64,000 nucleotides of DNA, taken from SZUA-36 sp963704855 (GTDB lineage: Bacteria > Pseudomonadota > Gammaproteobacteria > Xanthomonadales > SZUA-36). Location of the stretch: contig CAVPHY010000028.1 of the NCBI GenBank assembly GCA_963704855.1, positions 1,299,245 to 1,363,244 on the forward strand, read 5' to 3'. A program made the position numbers and the translations under genes. This document shows, piece by piece, positions 54,918 to 64,000 of this stretch (positions within the stretch are counted from its first letter, which is position 1; each line of letters opens with the position of its first letter). Under the pieces are notes generated by a model. It saw only the letters and a program-made list of their open reading frames with translations. It searched no databases and was not told the origin of the DNA.

Positions 54918-55361
54918 ATGAGGTCGGTCATAAATGTAGTGCTCGCGGCCCTGATGCTGTCCGCCTGTGGCGAAGAACTCAGTGTTGAGCAACAGGTCAT
55001 CGCTACCATCCGAAACATGGAGTATGCCGCAGAAGAGGCGCAGCACCTTGAGTTCATGACTTTCATTGCGGACTCATTCAGCGGCCAGCAAGGCGCTATG
55101 GACCGGCGTGAATTTCACCGCTTCATGGTTTTCCAGATCAATCAGCACCGGCGTCTGCAGGCTCAGTTCTTTCCCATTTACGTTAACGAGTCCGGCGAAC
55201 ATGAGGCAACTGCGCATTTCAAATTGCTTGTAACCGGCGGGGCCGGCCTGTTGCCGGACAGCGGGCAGTTGTATCAGGTTGAAACTGAGTGGACACGCAG
55301 CGGTAACGGTTGGTTGCTCAGCAGCGCAGACTGGGAGCCCGTGAGGCTACCTGAACCGTAG
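54918..55361 (+). CDS. Small lipoprotein of unknown function
   Basis: A 147-residue protein with a signal peptide ending in the lipobox LMLSAC (Cys17). The mature part (EQQVIATIRNMEYAAEEAQHLEFMTFIADSFSGQQGAMDRREFHRF..., ending ADWEPV) has the helix-then-sheet pattern of NTF2/SnoaL-like folds, but I do not recognise the family with certainty. It lies 10 bases after the ligase/CBS gene and probably shares its transcript. Probably anchored in the outer membrane. Confidence 0.75.
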   Translation: MRSVINVVLAALMLSACGEELSVEQQVIATIRNMEYAAEEAQHLEFMTFIADSFSGQQGAMDRREFHRFMVFQINQHRRLQAQFFPIYVNESGEHEATAHFKLLVTGGAGLLPDSGQLYQVETEWTRSGNGWLLSSADWEPVRLPEP

Positions 55362-55389
55362 CGACTCCCTGATGAAAGGGAGCCGCTAC
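55358..55389. terminator. Hairpin shared by convergent genes
   Basis: A stem of GTAGCG/CGCTAC and CTCCCT/AGGGAG with a single mismatch between them and a 6-base loop fills the 41-base gap, overlapping the stop codon of the upstream lipoprotein gene. There is no T-run directly after it on either strand, so it may be a weak or factor-aided bidirectional terminator. Confidence 0.5.
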
Positions 55390-55402
55390 GGGAAAACAAC
55401 TT

Positions 55403-57760
55403 TTAAGGCTTGCTGATGGTAACTTGCTCGCCGGATCCGTCAGCAGTGAAGGTTACGGTGAGCACTTTCTTGTGAATGTTGCTCAGGGTACACACTGAAC
55501 CGGTACAGTTCGGCGTGCCGCTTGCAGACCAGCTGCCCAGCAAATTACCACCATTGAGGTCCTCTACTGTTGCCTTCCAACGGCTGCTGCTGGTGATCTC
55601 GCCACTGCCGACAAGCTGGAGTTCGCCGCCACTGGAGACCGACACCAGCTGGTTGTCCAAAGCGGATGCTCCCAGGTTGTCCACCACGGTCAATGTGACA
55701 CCGTAGTCGCCTTCATAGGCGTAGATATGACTCGGACTTGCACCAGCAGATGTGGCGCCATCGCCAAAGATCCATGCATAACTCACGATCGAGCCGTCGC
55801 TGTCATGGGAAGCACTGCCGTCAAAATCACAACTCAGATCGCTGCAAGCGTAGGTGAAAGCCGCGGTTGGCGGAACATTGACTGACGGGCCTGTGACCGA
55901 AACGGCCAGGGTGCGGAAAGCCGAGGCGCCCTGGTCGTCCGTCACAGATAATGTGACATCATAGTTACCGCCAGCGGCAAAAGTGTACGATGGGTTCTGT
56001 AACGTTGATGAGCCAGCATCACCAAAATCCCAATGCCAGGATTCGATCGTTCCGTCGGCATCTGAACTTCTATCTGTGAATGAACAAACAAGCTCATCGC
56101 AGGCAAAACTGAAGTCTGCCACCGGCCGGATATTGACATCGCTACTGGCGACCACGAACTCACAAACAAAGGTATTCCACTGGAAGCTGCCGGTCTGGGT
56201 GAAAACCTCGTTGGTATGCCAGAAACTGTCATCGACCGGATCGACGGAAGTGGATGAATAATCGCCGGCACGTGCCACATCCTGCTGAACACCGCTGCCC
56301 GGGGCACATATGAGCTCCTCGGAATCAAGCTGGCCGCTGCCCGAGGCCGCGGCGGTCTGGCCAACAGCCGCGGTTGAAAGATAGGTGCCGCTGCTGGATA
56401 ACAGGTAGCCGATTCCGATGTCGCCTGCGGCGTTCATTGCAGCGCTTGGCATAAACCGGTGTTCGCCATCAGCCGGTCCAAACGTTCCTTCCTGGTACAG
56501 CACCCAGTCAGTACCGTTGGTTTCACGTAATTCGTACCAGCGTATGCCGGCCCGGCCGTTTCCCACATCCACCGTGTGCGTTGTAACCATGCTACGGTGG
56601 GTGGAGAAATCCCGAATCTGCAAGCGGTGCATCAATCGGTCCGATAACGATTCAAGCAGGGGGCCATTTTCCGGTTGAGGAATACAGGCACCACGTGACG
56701 CGCTGCAGATTTCAGAGTCAAACGGTGTTACTGGCACCGAGGTGATATGCGTGACCGAAGCATCCGGGTCGTTAGCCGACCAATCAACATCGATACGCCA
56801 GATATCCAGGTGGTCAGCAGTCGTCATCGCGGTGGCAAACAGCGCAGGCATCGAGCCGCCGCCATCCAGATCACCGGCAACGAAACCAAACTCGGCGGTA
56901 CCGATGTTAAACCCGATTAAAGTGGCTGGGTCACCTGCATACATGGCAGCTTTATCCATCACTCCAAGGAAGGTTCCACCCCATTTGAAACTACGGCCAC
57001 GGGGCGTGAACAGGTTTGCGGTCATCGTGATTGAGTCACTGACGATGCCATGCTTGGGGTAATCATTCAGACCAAAATCAGTAAAGGGAAACTCGTAACG
57101 ATACCAGCCAGAGGTGGGGTCTCCGCTCGTGGATACTGCAACACACTGGGAATAGGATTTCATCGAATCGGGAAAGGCAAACTGGCTGAACAGCCAGCGG
57201 TCTGCCGTTTCGTCATATAGAACGACAGGATCGCCCTGGTTATAGTCTTGGCAATTACCACCGATCCCTTCCCAGAATGCATTGCTGGCGAACGGCTGCA
57301 CGACGATCTCACCCGTTTTATCGAATATGGTGGTCAGGAGGTTGATCATCTGCACAAAATGGTGGGGCCCAACCTGGCCATCGGTATCGGGTGGTGCGAT
57401 CATGAATCCCACTACATCCTGGTTGTCATTGTTTGACGAACCGTAAAACCCGCTGCCAACCATTGCAATTTGCTGACCCGTTGAGTCCTGTAAAATCGCG
57501 TCTGACACGGCCGTGCCGCCAACGAAAACAGGTTTGCCGTTACCGCGAAAATTCGGGACTTCGCGCGCCTGACCGGGTTTGACCGGGCGACTTCTTGAGC
57601 GATCTGCCGCTTCCCGCAAGGAGGCGAGGGGCTGACTATTCGCCCTGGCCAGGATCTTTCCCTTGGCCAGATCGCTTTGAGCCTGGGCGGGAATGGGCAT
57701 CAGGGCGAATGCGAAAATCAGGGCACAAAATACAAATACAAATCGTTGTGACTTAGACAT
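55403..57760 (-). CDS. Secreted protein with two PKD domains
   Basis: A 785-residue exported protein. The signal peptide ends near MPIPAQAQ. Residues about 100-540 form a large beta-rich region (GFMIAPPDTDGQVGPHHFVQMIN, GDPVVLYDETADRWLFSQF) similar in style to secreted propeller-like proteins, without an enzyme motif I can name. Two PKD domains follow (PVADFSFACDEL... and PTAAFTYACSDL..., each with a W-x-FGDG/A core), each with an internal cysteine pair, then a small C-terminal beta domain. Likely extracellular or surface-bound, perhaps binding polymers. ATG 57760 is backed by GGGGAG 8 bases upstream. Confidence 0.8.
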   Translation of the reverse strand: MSKSQRFVFVFCALIFAFALMPIPAQAQSDLAKGKILARANSQPLASLREAADRSRSRPVKPGQAREVPNFRGNGKPVFVGGTAVSDAILQDSTGQQIAMVGSGFYGSSNNDNQDVVGFMIAPPDTDGQVGPHHFVQMINLLTTIFDKTGEIVVQPFASNAFWEGIGGNCQDYNQGDPVVLYDETADRWLFSQFAFPDSMKSYSQCVAVSTSGDPTSGWYRYEFPFTDFGLNDYPKHGIVSDSITMTANLFTPRGRSFKWGGTFLGVMDKAAMYAGDPATLIGFNIGTAEFGFVAGDLDGGGSMPALFATAMTTADHLDIWRIDVDWSANDPDASVTHITSVPVTPFDSEICSASRGACIPQPENGPLLESLSDRLMHRLQIRDFSTHRSMVTTHTVDVGNGRAGIRWYELRETNGTDWVLYQEGTFGPADGEHRFMPSAAMNAAGDIGIGYLLSSSGTYLSTAAVGQTAAASGSGQLDSEELICAPGSGVQQDVARAGDYSSTSVDPVDDSFWHTNEVFTQTGSFQWNTFVCEFVVASSDVNIRPVADFSFACDELVCSFTDRSSDADGTIESWHWDFGDAGSSTLQNPSYTFAAGGNYDVTLSVTDDQGASAFRTLAVSVTGPSVNVPPTAAFTYACSDLSCDFDGSASHDSDGSIVSYAWIFGDGATSAGASPSHIYAYEGDYGVTLTVVDNLGASALDNQLVSVSSGGELQLVGSGEITSSSRWKATVEDLNGGNLLGSWSASGTPNCTGSVCTLSNIHKKVLTVTFTADGSGEQVTISKP

Positions 57761-57909
57761 GCCAGGTTCTCCCCGTGAGTGGTTAACCCCGACAATAAAA
57801 TATTGCACCTTAATGTAAGATTAAAATTGCTTTTCGGATCAGGCTGGCATCAGCTGTTCAGGGTTGCTTTCCTGGCAATTCGCATCCAAAGATTTGCTAG
57901 AATGAGAAC

Positions 57910-58842
57910 ATGCACCACCGCTATCTTACTTGTCTTTATGGGTTCTTTTTGCTTTGGGGTGTGACCCTGGCAGATGAGGGCGGCGTGTCGTCCAGGGGTT
58001 CAGACCGACTTGGTATTGAATTCCAGCGCGCCCTGGAAGCGGCCGAGGGCCCCTATCACCTCCAGGTGAATTGCACCGATCAGAAGGGCATCCGCTCGCT
58101 CGAACTATTTCCCGAAGGTGCCGCGATCTGGAATGGCCGCAGCCAGATTTTGCTACCGTATTCTGCTCGAACCGGCCTGCTGGAAACCCTTGATGAGCAG
58201 GGTTTTGCCGGATTTGATGACAGTTACGGGGGAGGGCAACAGCCGGCTGAATCAAAAGCGCCTGCGAGAATTACCTGTCGTATCCGTATCGAAATCCAGA
58301 ACATGGAGAAGTCCTCGGCGCAAATGGCGGGTGGCGAGCAATCAACACAGTTGCTAAATCTGGCCGCAGAGTTGCTGGATCAAGCGGAGAGATTCATCGA
58401 TAAAGCGGTAACTCCGGTTGACCTGCAGGATGCTCTCGATAAACTCCAAGATGGACAGTTGGCACCGCAAGTTTTGCGGCTACGATTCATGGAATTGCCC
58501 GATCCGGGAAACAACAATCCAGGTTTCATACTGCGCCTGGTTGGCGGCGATCTGTCACATCAGGCCTACGCTCCCGGGCAACGGGTTGCGAAGCCTGTCG
58601 TGAAACCACTGGTTCACGAGCAGTTCACACGCTTGATTGCCGTAATGCGTGAAGAACAACTGACCAGCCTTCCGGCCAACCTGTGGTCAAATGAAACGTT
58701 GGAACTTGAAGTGCAGGTGCTGGCGTACAAAAAAGTGGTATTGGCCCGACGCTTTAGCCGTCTGGACACTAACAGACAGGAACCTGAACAGCAGCGTTTC
58801 GACAAGTTGCTTAGTGTTTTACGCGAACTGGCTCAACAGTAG
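57910..58842 (+). CDS. Exported protein of unknown function
   Basis: A 310-residue protein that I do not recognise. An N-terminal signal peptide (MHHRYLTCLYGFFLLWGVTLA) with likely cleavage before DEGG suggests periplasmic location. The mature part is Gln- and Leu-rich and mostly helical in look, with a Gly-rich DDSYGGGQQPA spot near residue 105. Two segments share a similar theme (RSLELFPEGAAIW and RLRFMELPDPGNNN...), but no repeat is certain. It stands alone, divergent from the PKD gene and 196 bases before lhr. Confidence 0.6.
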   Translation: MHHRYLTCLYGFFLLWGVTLADEGGVSSRGSDRLGIEFQRALEAAEGPYHLQVNCTDQKGIRSLELFPEGAAIWNGRSQILLPYSARTGLLETLDEQGFAGFDDSYGGGQQPAESKAPARITCRIRIEIQNMEKSSAQMAGGEQSTQLLNLAAELLDQAERFIDKAVTPVDLQDALDKLQDGQLAPQVLRLRFMELPDPGNNNPGFILRLVGGDLSHQAYAPGQRVAKPVVKPLVHEQFTRLIAVMREEQLTSLPANLWSNETLELEVQVLAYKKVVLARRFSRLDTNRQEPEQQRFDKLLSVLRELAQQ

Positions 58843-59038
58843 ATCAGACGATAAGTCCTCCTGAGGAATGAGCAAAAGCTGGCAAGGTGACAAGGCGTGC
58901 AGTACAGGCGCCGTTTAGCAGATATCCGTAACCGACCTCATTCTGTGCAGGAAAAATGTGGATCACCAAAAAGATATCTATTCAATAAAGATCACGGGTG
59001 TTATCGGTTTTTGAGAAAGCCTGGTCTACAATCAATAC

Positions 59039-62000
59039 GTGTCTCAGAAAATGGCAGGCAATAGCATGACTCCCGGGTTTCACCCGGCCGTCAGCGCGTG
59101 GTTTGACAAGGCATTTAATTCACCCACCCCGGTACAAACTTCAGCCTGGTCGAAAATTGAAAGTGAAGAACGCGTATTGATTGCTGCACCGACCGGTAGT
59201 GGCAAAACCCTGGCGGCTTTTCTGTGTGCCATCAATGACCTTGTTCTGCAAAGCCGTAACGGCATTCTCGAGGACAAGGTATATGTGCTCTATATCTCGC
59301 CACTCAAGGCGCTTTCAAACGACATAGAGAAAAATCTGCAGGCGCCTTTGCTGGGTATCGAGGATGAACTGGCTGCCAGGGGGGAAATGGCCCACAACAT
59401 ACGCGCCGCAGTCAGGACCGGCGATACACCCACTGGCGAACGCATTAAGATGAGCAAGCGACCGCCGCATATCCTTGTTACGACGCCTGAGTCACTGTAC
59501 CTGCTGCTGACCTCGGTTTCCGGCAGAAATATGCTTGCCGGTGTCTCCACGTTGATCGTGGATGAGATTCATGCACTGGCCGGTAACAAGCGTGGTAGTC
59601 ACCTGGCACTGTCACTGGCGCGGCTGGATGCCCTGTGCGGGTCTCCGCCGGCGCGTATCGGTTTATCCGCCACGCAAAAACCCATAACAAGAATTGCCGA
59701 TTACCTCTGTGGCGGCCAGCACTGCGCCATTGTCGACACCGGTCACAAGCGCCATATGGATATCAAGCTGGTGTTGCCGGAATCGCCGCTGGCGCCGGTT
59801 TTGGCCAACGAGGTATGGGAAGAGATCTATGAGCGCCTGGTCGCTTATATCCTGGAACATCGCACCACGCTGATATTCGTCAACACCCGCCGTCTTACCG
59901 AAAGGCTTGCCCGTCACCTGGCGGAGCGCCTGGGTGAAGATGCCGTGACGGCCCACCACGGCAGTCTGTCGCGCAAGCATCGCCTGGAGGCAGAGCAGGC
60001 ACTTAAATCAGGCCAGTTAAAGGCACTGGTGGCTACTGCATCCCTGGAGCTGGGTATCGACATCGGCCACGTGGACCTGGTCTGCCAGCTGGGTACACCC
60101 GGCAGTATCGCAGCCTTGCTGCAGCGTATCGGCAGGTCCGGTCACGCGGTGGGTGAAACACCCAAGGGCCGCCTGTTTCCACTCAGCCGTGATGACCTGG
60201 TGGAATGTGTGGCGCTGCAAAAAGCACTCGAGTCGGGCGAACTCGATGCGATCGTCATACCGAGCGCACCACTGGATGTGCTGGCGCAACAAATAGTGGC
60301 GGAAGTGTCCGCACGGGACTGGCATGTTGATGATTTGCACAAGCTGGTGTGCACGGCCTGGCCCTACCATGATCTGACAAGGGCCCGGTTCCTGGCGGTG
60401 GTGCAGATGCTGGCGGATGGCTATTCAACCCGCCGGGGCAGGCGTTCGGCACTGGTGTTTTATGATGCTATCAATGGCCAGTTACGCGGCCGACCCGCCG
60501 CCAGGCTGACCGCGCTGCAGAACAGTGGCGCGATTCCTGATCACTTCGATTATGAGGTGATCATGCTGCCACAGGGTCACCGGATAGGAACGCTGAACGA
60601 AGATTTTTCCTTTGAAAGTATGCCCGGGGATATCTTCCAGCTGGGCAATACCAGTTACCGCATACTGAAAATCGAACAGGGCAGGGTGCTGGTAGAGGAT
60701 GCGCATGGTCAGCCACCCAATATTCCGTTCTGGACCGGTGATAAGCCCGGTCGCAGCGACGAGCTGTCTGCAGCTGTATCCAGGCTGCGTAGCGAGATAG
60801 AACAACAGCTTAATATACAGGAGCCTGGCGACGTTATAGAGAAACTATGTGAAGATGGTATCAGCCGTATCGCAGCCCTACAACTGGTTGAATATCTGCA
60901 CGCATCCCTTCAGGCACTGGGCTGTTTGCCAACCCGGAATAAAATAGTTATGGAGCGTTTTTTTGACGATTCGGGTGATATGCACCTGGTCGTACACGCA
61001 CCTTTGGGTTCGCGCCTGATGCGGGCCTGGGGGCTGGCGTTGCGCAAGCGATTTTGCCGGCAATTCAATTTTGAACTACAGGCTGCCGCTCTGGAAGATT
61101 CACTGATTCTTTCCCTGGGTGAAACCCACAGTTTCGAAATTGCCGATGTTGCAGGCTACCTGAAGCCGGAGACGGTACGCGACGTATTGATCCAGGCCTT
61201 ACTGGACGCGCCCATGTTCGAGCTGCGCTGGCGCTGGAACGCGACCATCGCACTGGCCGTCCAGCGTATGCGCAACGGTAAAAAGCTGCCGCCGCAATGG
61301 CAGAGGAACCAGGCTGAAGACCTGGTCGCGGTCGTGTTTCCCGACCAGATCGCCTGTTTTGAAAATATACGCGGAGCGCGTGAGATACCCGATCACCCGC
61401 TGGTGAACCAGACCATAGGCGACTGCCTTACCGAAACGATGGATATTGATGGCCTGGAAAACCTGCTTAGAGAAATGGCCGCCGGTACTATCGAAATCGT
61501 CTGTCTCGACCTGGTGGGTCCGTCACCGTTATCACGCGAGATCATCAATGCCCGTCCCTATGCGTTCCTGGATGACGGTGAGGCGGAAAATCGTCGTACG
61601 CGGGCCATCAGCAACGACCCGGACGACCTTTCATCAGCGGGCACCCTCAGCATCATCAGCGTTGAAGCGCGCAACCAGGTCCGTGATGAAACCTGGATAC
61701 AACCACGTAATGCCGATGAACTGCACGATGGACTGTTGCAGCTCGGCTTCCTGACCCAGGCAGAGTTTTCGAGTGGCAATTCGAGCTGTGGCGCGGGTGG
61801 CACTGCGCATAACTGGTCAAGGTGGTTCACCGCGCTTGGGGAGGAATTCCGCGTCTGCAGTATCCGGATGGATCGGGAATCAGAGGGGAGGGTGGAGCAC
61901 TGGTGGGTCGCTTCCGAGCGTCTGCCGGAATGGCTGGCCATTCACCCGCAGTGCGGGTTCTCACCTGATCCGACCGCCATGCTGCCCGATTCGCCCGCTC

Positions 62001-63379
62001 CAGCAGGGCAGGAGGAGGCCCTGGCGGGCTTGCTGAGAAGCCGTATGAGCGGTTTGGGCCCGGTTAGCCGGTCTCAGCTGGCGCAGGATTTCGGGCTGCA
62101 GGAAGACAGCTTGCAGCGGGCCCTGCTGAGCTTACAGAATGAAGGTTTTGCCATCCTGATGCAGGACGAAAGTACCGCGAACCTGTGGTGTGAGCGACGC
62201 CTGCTTGCACGTATCCATCGCTATAGCCGTGAGCAGCGCCGGCGTGCAATAAAACCGGTATCGCCGGCAACTTACATGAATTTCCTGGTTCACTGGCATG
62301 GCCTGGATGAGGCGGGCACTGATCTGGACCAGGCGCTGTCGCTTATGCAGGGCTGGTCCGCTCCCGCAGCTACCTGGGAGTACCATTTGCTCGCCGCACG
62401 CTGCAGGGATTATTCCCCGGACCAACTGGACCAGCGTTTCCTGAGCGGGCAGCTGGCCTGGTTCAGGGCCCTGGGGGCATCGGAGCAAACCAGTACCATC
62501 GTTTCGGCGACACCGCTCACCATCGTTCCCCGTGCCCATATCCCCGCTTGGTTACCAGAACCGCCCGATGCGGAAAACATCACGGATTCACTGGCCGGGA
62601 AGGTTCTGACACTACTTGAAAACCACGGCGCCATGTTTACCTCCGATCTCGAACACCAATCCGGTCTGCTGCGCCCGCAACTGGAACAGGCCCTGAAAAC
62701 CCTGATCGCAGCCGGCGCCATCACCTCCGATGCCTTCTCGCCCGTACGTTGGCTATTACGCCCGGAAGCGGAGAAGCTGCGCCGCTCGAGACAGGCGAAA
62801 CGTCACGCAGTCAGTCTGCCGGTAGGCCGCTGGAGCATCACGGGCAGCAGCAACCAAAATCACGCTGGCCCTGGCAATGGGCAGCAACGACTGGCCGTGA
62901 TCTGCCAATCCCTGTTGCGGCGTTACGGTGTCGTATTCCGGGCAGTACTGCAAAGGGAAACGCTACTGCCGCCGTGGCGGGAGCTTTTGAACTACCTCAG
63001 GAGAATGGAGGATCGCGGCGAGGTTCGGGGCGGCCGGTTTGTGGACGGCTTTTCAGGCGAGCAATTCGCCCTCCCGGAAGCGTTGGGCCTGCTTCGTCAG
63101 TCTGACGTAGCCCGGGACAAGCCCGCGTATACGGTGATAAGCGCCTGCGATCCGTTAAACCTGGGCGGCCTTATCGTACCCGGGGTTAAAACCCCCGCAA
63201 CCACCGGCAATCGTATCCTGCTTGAAAGCGGTCTGCCCGTGGCCCGCATCCTGGGTGAGAACCTCGAGGAGTTTAACGGGATCAGCGACCGCGCCAGTCG
63301 CGAGGCGCGTGCGCGTTTGCCGGTGGTAAAAGCATGGCCCAATAGCAGGCTGAGAATGCCCCGGGGTGCTCTTTCGTGA
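59039..63379 (+). CDS. lhr: Long ATP-dependent helicase Lhr
   Basis: Superfamily 2 helicase of about 1,446 residues, the long Lhr form found in E. coli. Walker A is APTGSGKTLAAFL, Walker B box DEIH (LIVDEIHALAG), motif III SAT, motif VI QRIGRSGHAVG. The helicase core (about 1-430) is followed by the WH and beta-barrel regions of Lhr-core and then the long C-terminal region of tandem winged helices, which in other species carries a uracil-DNA glycosylase-type activity. Translation could start at GTG 59039, ATG 59051 or ATG 59066; the last best matches the family start. It overlaps the next gene by GTGA. Confidence 0.92.
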   Translation: MSQKMAGNSMTPGFHPAVSAWFDKAFNSPTPVQTSAWSKIESEERVLIAAPTGSGKTLAAFLCAINDLVLQSRNGILEDKVYVLYISPLKALSNDIEKNLQAPLLGIEDELAARGEMAHNIRAAVRTGDTPTGERIKMSKRPPHILVTTPESLYLLLTSVSGRNMLAGVSTLIVDEIHALAGNKRGSHLALSLARLDALCGSPPARIGLSATQKPITRIADYLCGGQHCAIVDTGHKRHMDIKLVLPESPLAPVLANEVWEEIYERLVAYILEHRTTLIFVNTRRLTERLARHLAERLGEDAVTAHHGSLSRKHRLEAEQALKSGQLKALVATASLELGIDIGHVDLVCQLGTPGSIAALLQRIGRSGHAVGETPKGRLFPLSRDDLVECVALQKALESGELDAIVIPSAPLDVLAQQIVAEVSARDWHVDDLHKLVCTAWPYHDLTRARFLAVVQMLADGYSTRRGRRSALVFYDAINGQLRGRPAARLTALQNSGAIPDHFDYEVIMLPQGHRIGTLNEDFSFESMPGDIFQLGNTSYRILKIEQGRVLVEDAHGQPPNIPFWTGDKPGRSDELSAAVSRLRSEIEQQLNIQEPGDVIEKLCEDGISRIAALQLVEYLHASLQALGCLPTRNKIVMERFFDDSGDMHLVVHAPLGSRLMRAWGLALRKRFCRQFNFELQAAALEDSLILSLGETHSFEIADVAGYLKPETVRDVLIQALLDAPMFELRWRWNATIALAVQRMRNGKKLPPQWQRNQAEDLVAVVFPDQIACFENIRGAREIPDHPLVNQTIGDCLTETMDIDGLENLLREMAAGTIEIVCLDLVGPSPLSREIINARPYAFLDDGEAENRRTRAISNDPDDLSSAGTLSIISVEARNQVRDETWIQPRNADELHDGLLQLGFLTQAEFSSGNSSCGAGGTAHNWSRWFTALGEEFRVCSIRMDRESEGRVEHWWVASERLPEWLAIHPQCGFSPDPTAMLPDSPAPAGQEEALAGLLRSRMSGLGPVSRSQLAQDFGLQEDSLQRALLSLQNEGFAILMQDESTANLWCERRLLARIHRYSREQRRRAIKPVSPATYMNFLVHWHGLDEAGTDLDQALSLMQGWSAPAATWEYHLLAARCRDYSPDQLDQRFLSGQLAWFRALGASEQTSTIVSATPLTIVPRAHIPAWLPEPPDAENITDSLAGKVLTLLENHGAMFTSDLEHQSGLLRPQLEQALKTLIAAGAITSDAFSPVRWLLRPEAEKLRRSRQAKRHAVSLPVGRWSITGSSNQNHAGPGNGQQRLAVICQSLLRRYGVVFRAVLQRETLLPPWRELLNYLRRMEDRGEVRGGRFVDGFSGEQFALPEALGLLRQSDVARDKPAYTVISACDPLNLGGLIVPGVKTPATTGNRILLESGLPVARILGENLEEFNGISDRASREARARLPVVKAWPNSRLRMPRGALS

Positions 63380-64000
63380 ACAAGTCCCACCATTCGTGCA
63401 CCCCTGAAGAAATGACCATCCAGTTGCGGCAGGACTTGCATCAGCACCCGGAGCTATCGGGAAGTGAAATGCTTACCGCCCGGAGGGTCATTGAATTTAT
63501 TGCTGCATTTTCACCCGACGAGATACTTGAAAACATCGGCGGACACGGGTTTTGTGCCACCTATGTATTCACTGATAATGGTCCCGAGATCGCCATACGT
63601 TGTGAACTGGATGCCCTGCCAATCGATGAGGTTAGCGAGGTCGCCTATGCCTCGGTCACCAGCGGCGTGTCGCATAAATGTGGTCATGACGGCCACATGG
63701 CCATCGTGGCAGGTCTCGCTGCCTGGCTTTCAACCCGCCCCTTTCAGGTGGGTAAAGTGCGGCTTTTATTCCAGCCAAGCGAGGAGAATGGCCAGGGAGC
63801 CCAGGCGCTTCTGGCAGATCCCCGCATGGCTGATTTTTCACCGGATCATATTTTTGCGCTGCACAACCTGCCGGGGTTCTTGTCACGCAACGGCAAGCCG
63901 TTTGGGCCGTCGAATCTATCGATCCTGGTTCGCGGCTACATCAAGTCCTCCGGCGTCACGGCGCCTGGCAGTTGTCATTTATTTCGTACGCGGACTTCGA
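63376..64000 (+). CDS. M20-family amidohydrolase, 5' part (runs off the window)
   Basis: Translated from GTG 63376, which overlaps the lhr stop, the frame stays open to the window end (about 208 codons). It carries M20D metallopeptidase features: LRQDLHQHPELSGSE, CELDALPIDE, SHKCGHDGHMAIVAGLA with the metal-binding Cys and His residues, FQPSEENGQGAQALL with the catalytic Glu, and FALHNLPGF. Relatives hydrolyse N-acyl amino acids or N-acyl-diaminopimelate. Past HNLPGF the match weakens and the usual SHAAxP histidine motif is not seen, so the last 100 bases may be divergent or contain errors. Confidence 0.85.
   Translation, partial: MNKSHHSCTPEEMTIQLRQDLHQHPELSGSEMLTARRVIEFIAAFSPDEILENIGGHGFCATYVFTDNGPEIAIRCELDALPIDEVSEVAYASVTSGVSHKCGHDGHMAIVAGLAAWLSTRPFQVGKVRLLFQPSEENGQGAQALLADPRMADFSPDHIFALHNLPGFLSRNGKPFGPSNLSILVRGYIKSSGVTAPGSCHLFRTRTS

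Overview
The window is a dense, ordinary-looking piece of gammaproteobacterial chromosome. The evidence is gene content and order: the rlmN-pilF-rodZ-hisS-yfgM-bamB-der block, the yceD-rpmF-fabH-fabD-fabG-acpP-fabF-pabB-pabC-mltG-tmk-holB-pilZ block, a lexA plus sulA/imuA-like pair as in Pseudomonas, the moxR-DUF58-tgpA block, and FadE/FadI/FadJ/FadD-type fatty-acid oxidation genes. Type IV pilus genes (pilF/pilW, pilZ, a pilH-like regulator) fit the same class. I cannot place it in a genus. No tRNA, rRNA, transposase, phage gene or CRISPR array was seen.

Layout. 1-730: 3' end of gyrA. 770-11036 (minus): peroxiredoxin, pilH-like regulator, acuI/yhdH, then 2-oxoglutarate dehydrogenase genes lpdA-sucB-sucA, then roxA and purB. 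11142-12521: fumC. 12404-13845 (minus): SOS operon lexA-imuA/sulA. 13994-19562 (minus): DUF2461 protein, Slp lipoprotein, tgpA, DUF58, moxR, phhB. 19742-20872: patatin. 20873-21502: gene-free stretch of inverted and direct repeats. 21503-23980: fadE. 24220-32099: ndk to der. 32170-37648: gpx, folD, fadI, fadJ, maf. 37772-48392: fatty acid, folate and replication block. 48424-54907: class V aminotransferase, dinB, fadD and a glutamate-cysteine ligase-like/CBS fusion. 54918-64000: a lipoprotein, a secreted PKD protein, an unknown exported protein, a long Lhr helicase and the 5' part of an M20 amidohydrolase.

How the genes fit together. sucA, sucB and lpdA encode the three subunits of the 2-oxoglutarate dehydrogenase complex, with fumC as a second TCA gene. 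FadE, FadI, FadJ, FadD and AcuI cover activation, dehydrogenation, hydration/oxidation and thiolysis of fatty acids plus handling of acrylyl-CoA. The fab genes make fatty acids on AcpP. PabB and PabC supply 4-aminobenzoate for folate, used by FolD. Tmk, HolB, LexA and DinB serve DNA synthesis and damage response.

Main oddities: the malonyl-CoA:ACP transacylase FabD has Gly in place of its nucleophile Ser (position 92), with a degraded N-terminal motif. sucB and yceD are each split by one extra base. plsX and ispG are missing from their usual places. Three gaps between convergent genes carry inverted repeats, one of them able to fold as a branched three-stem structure.
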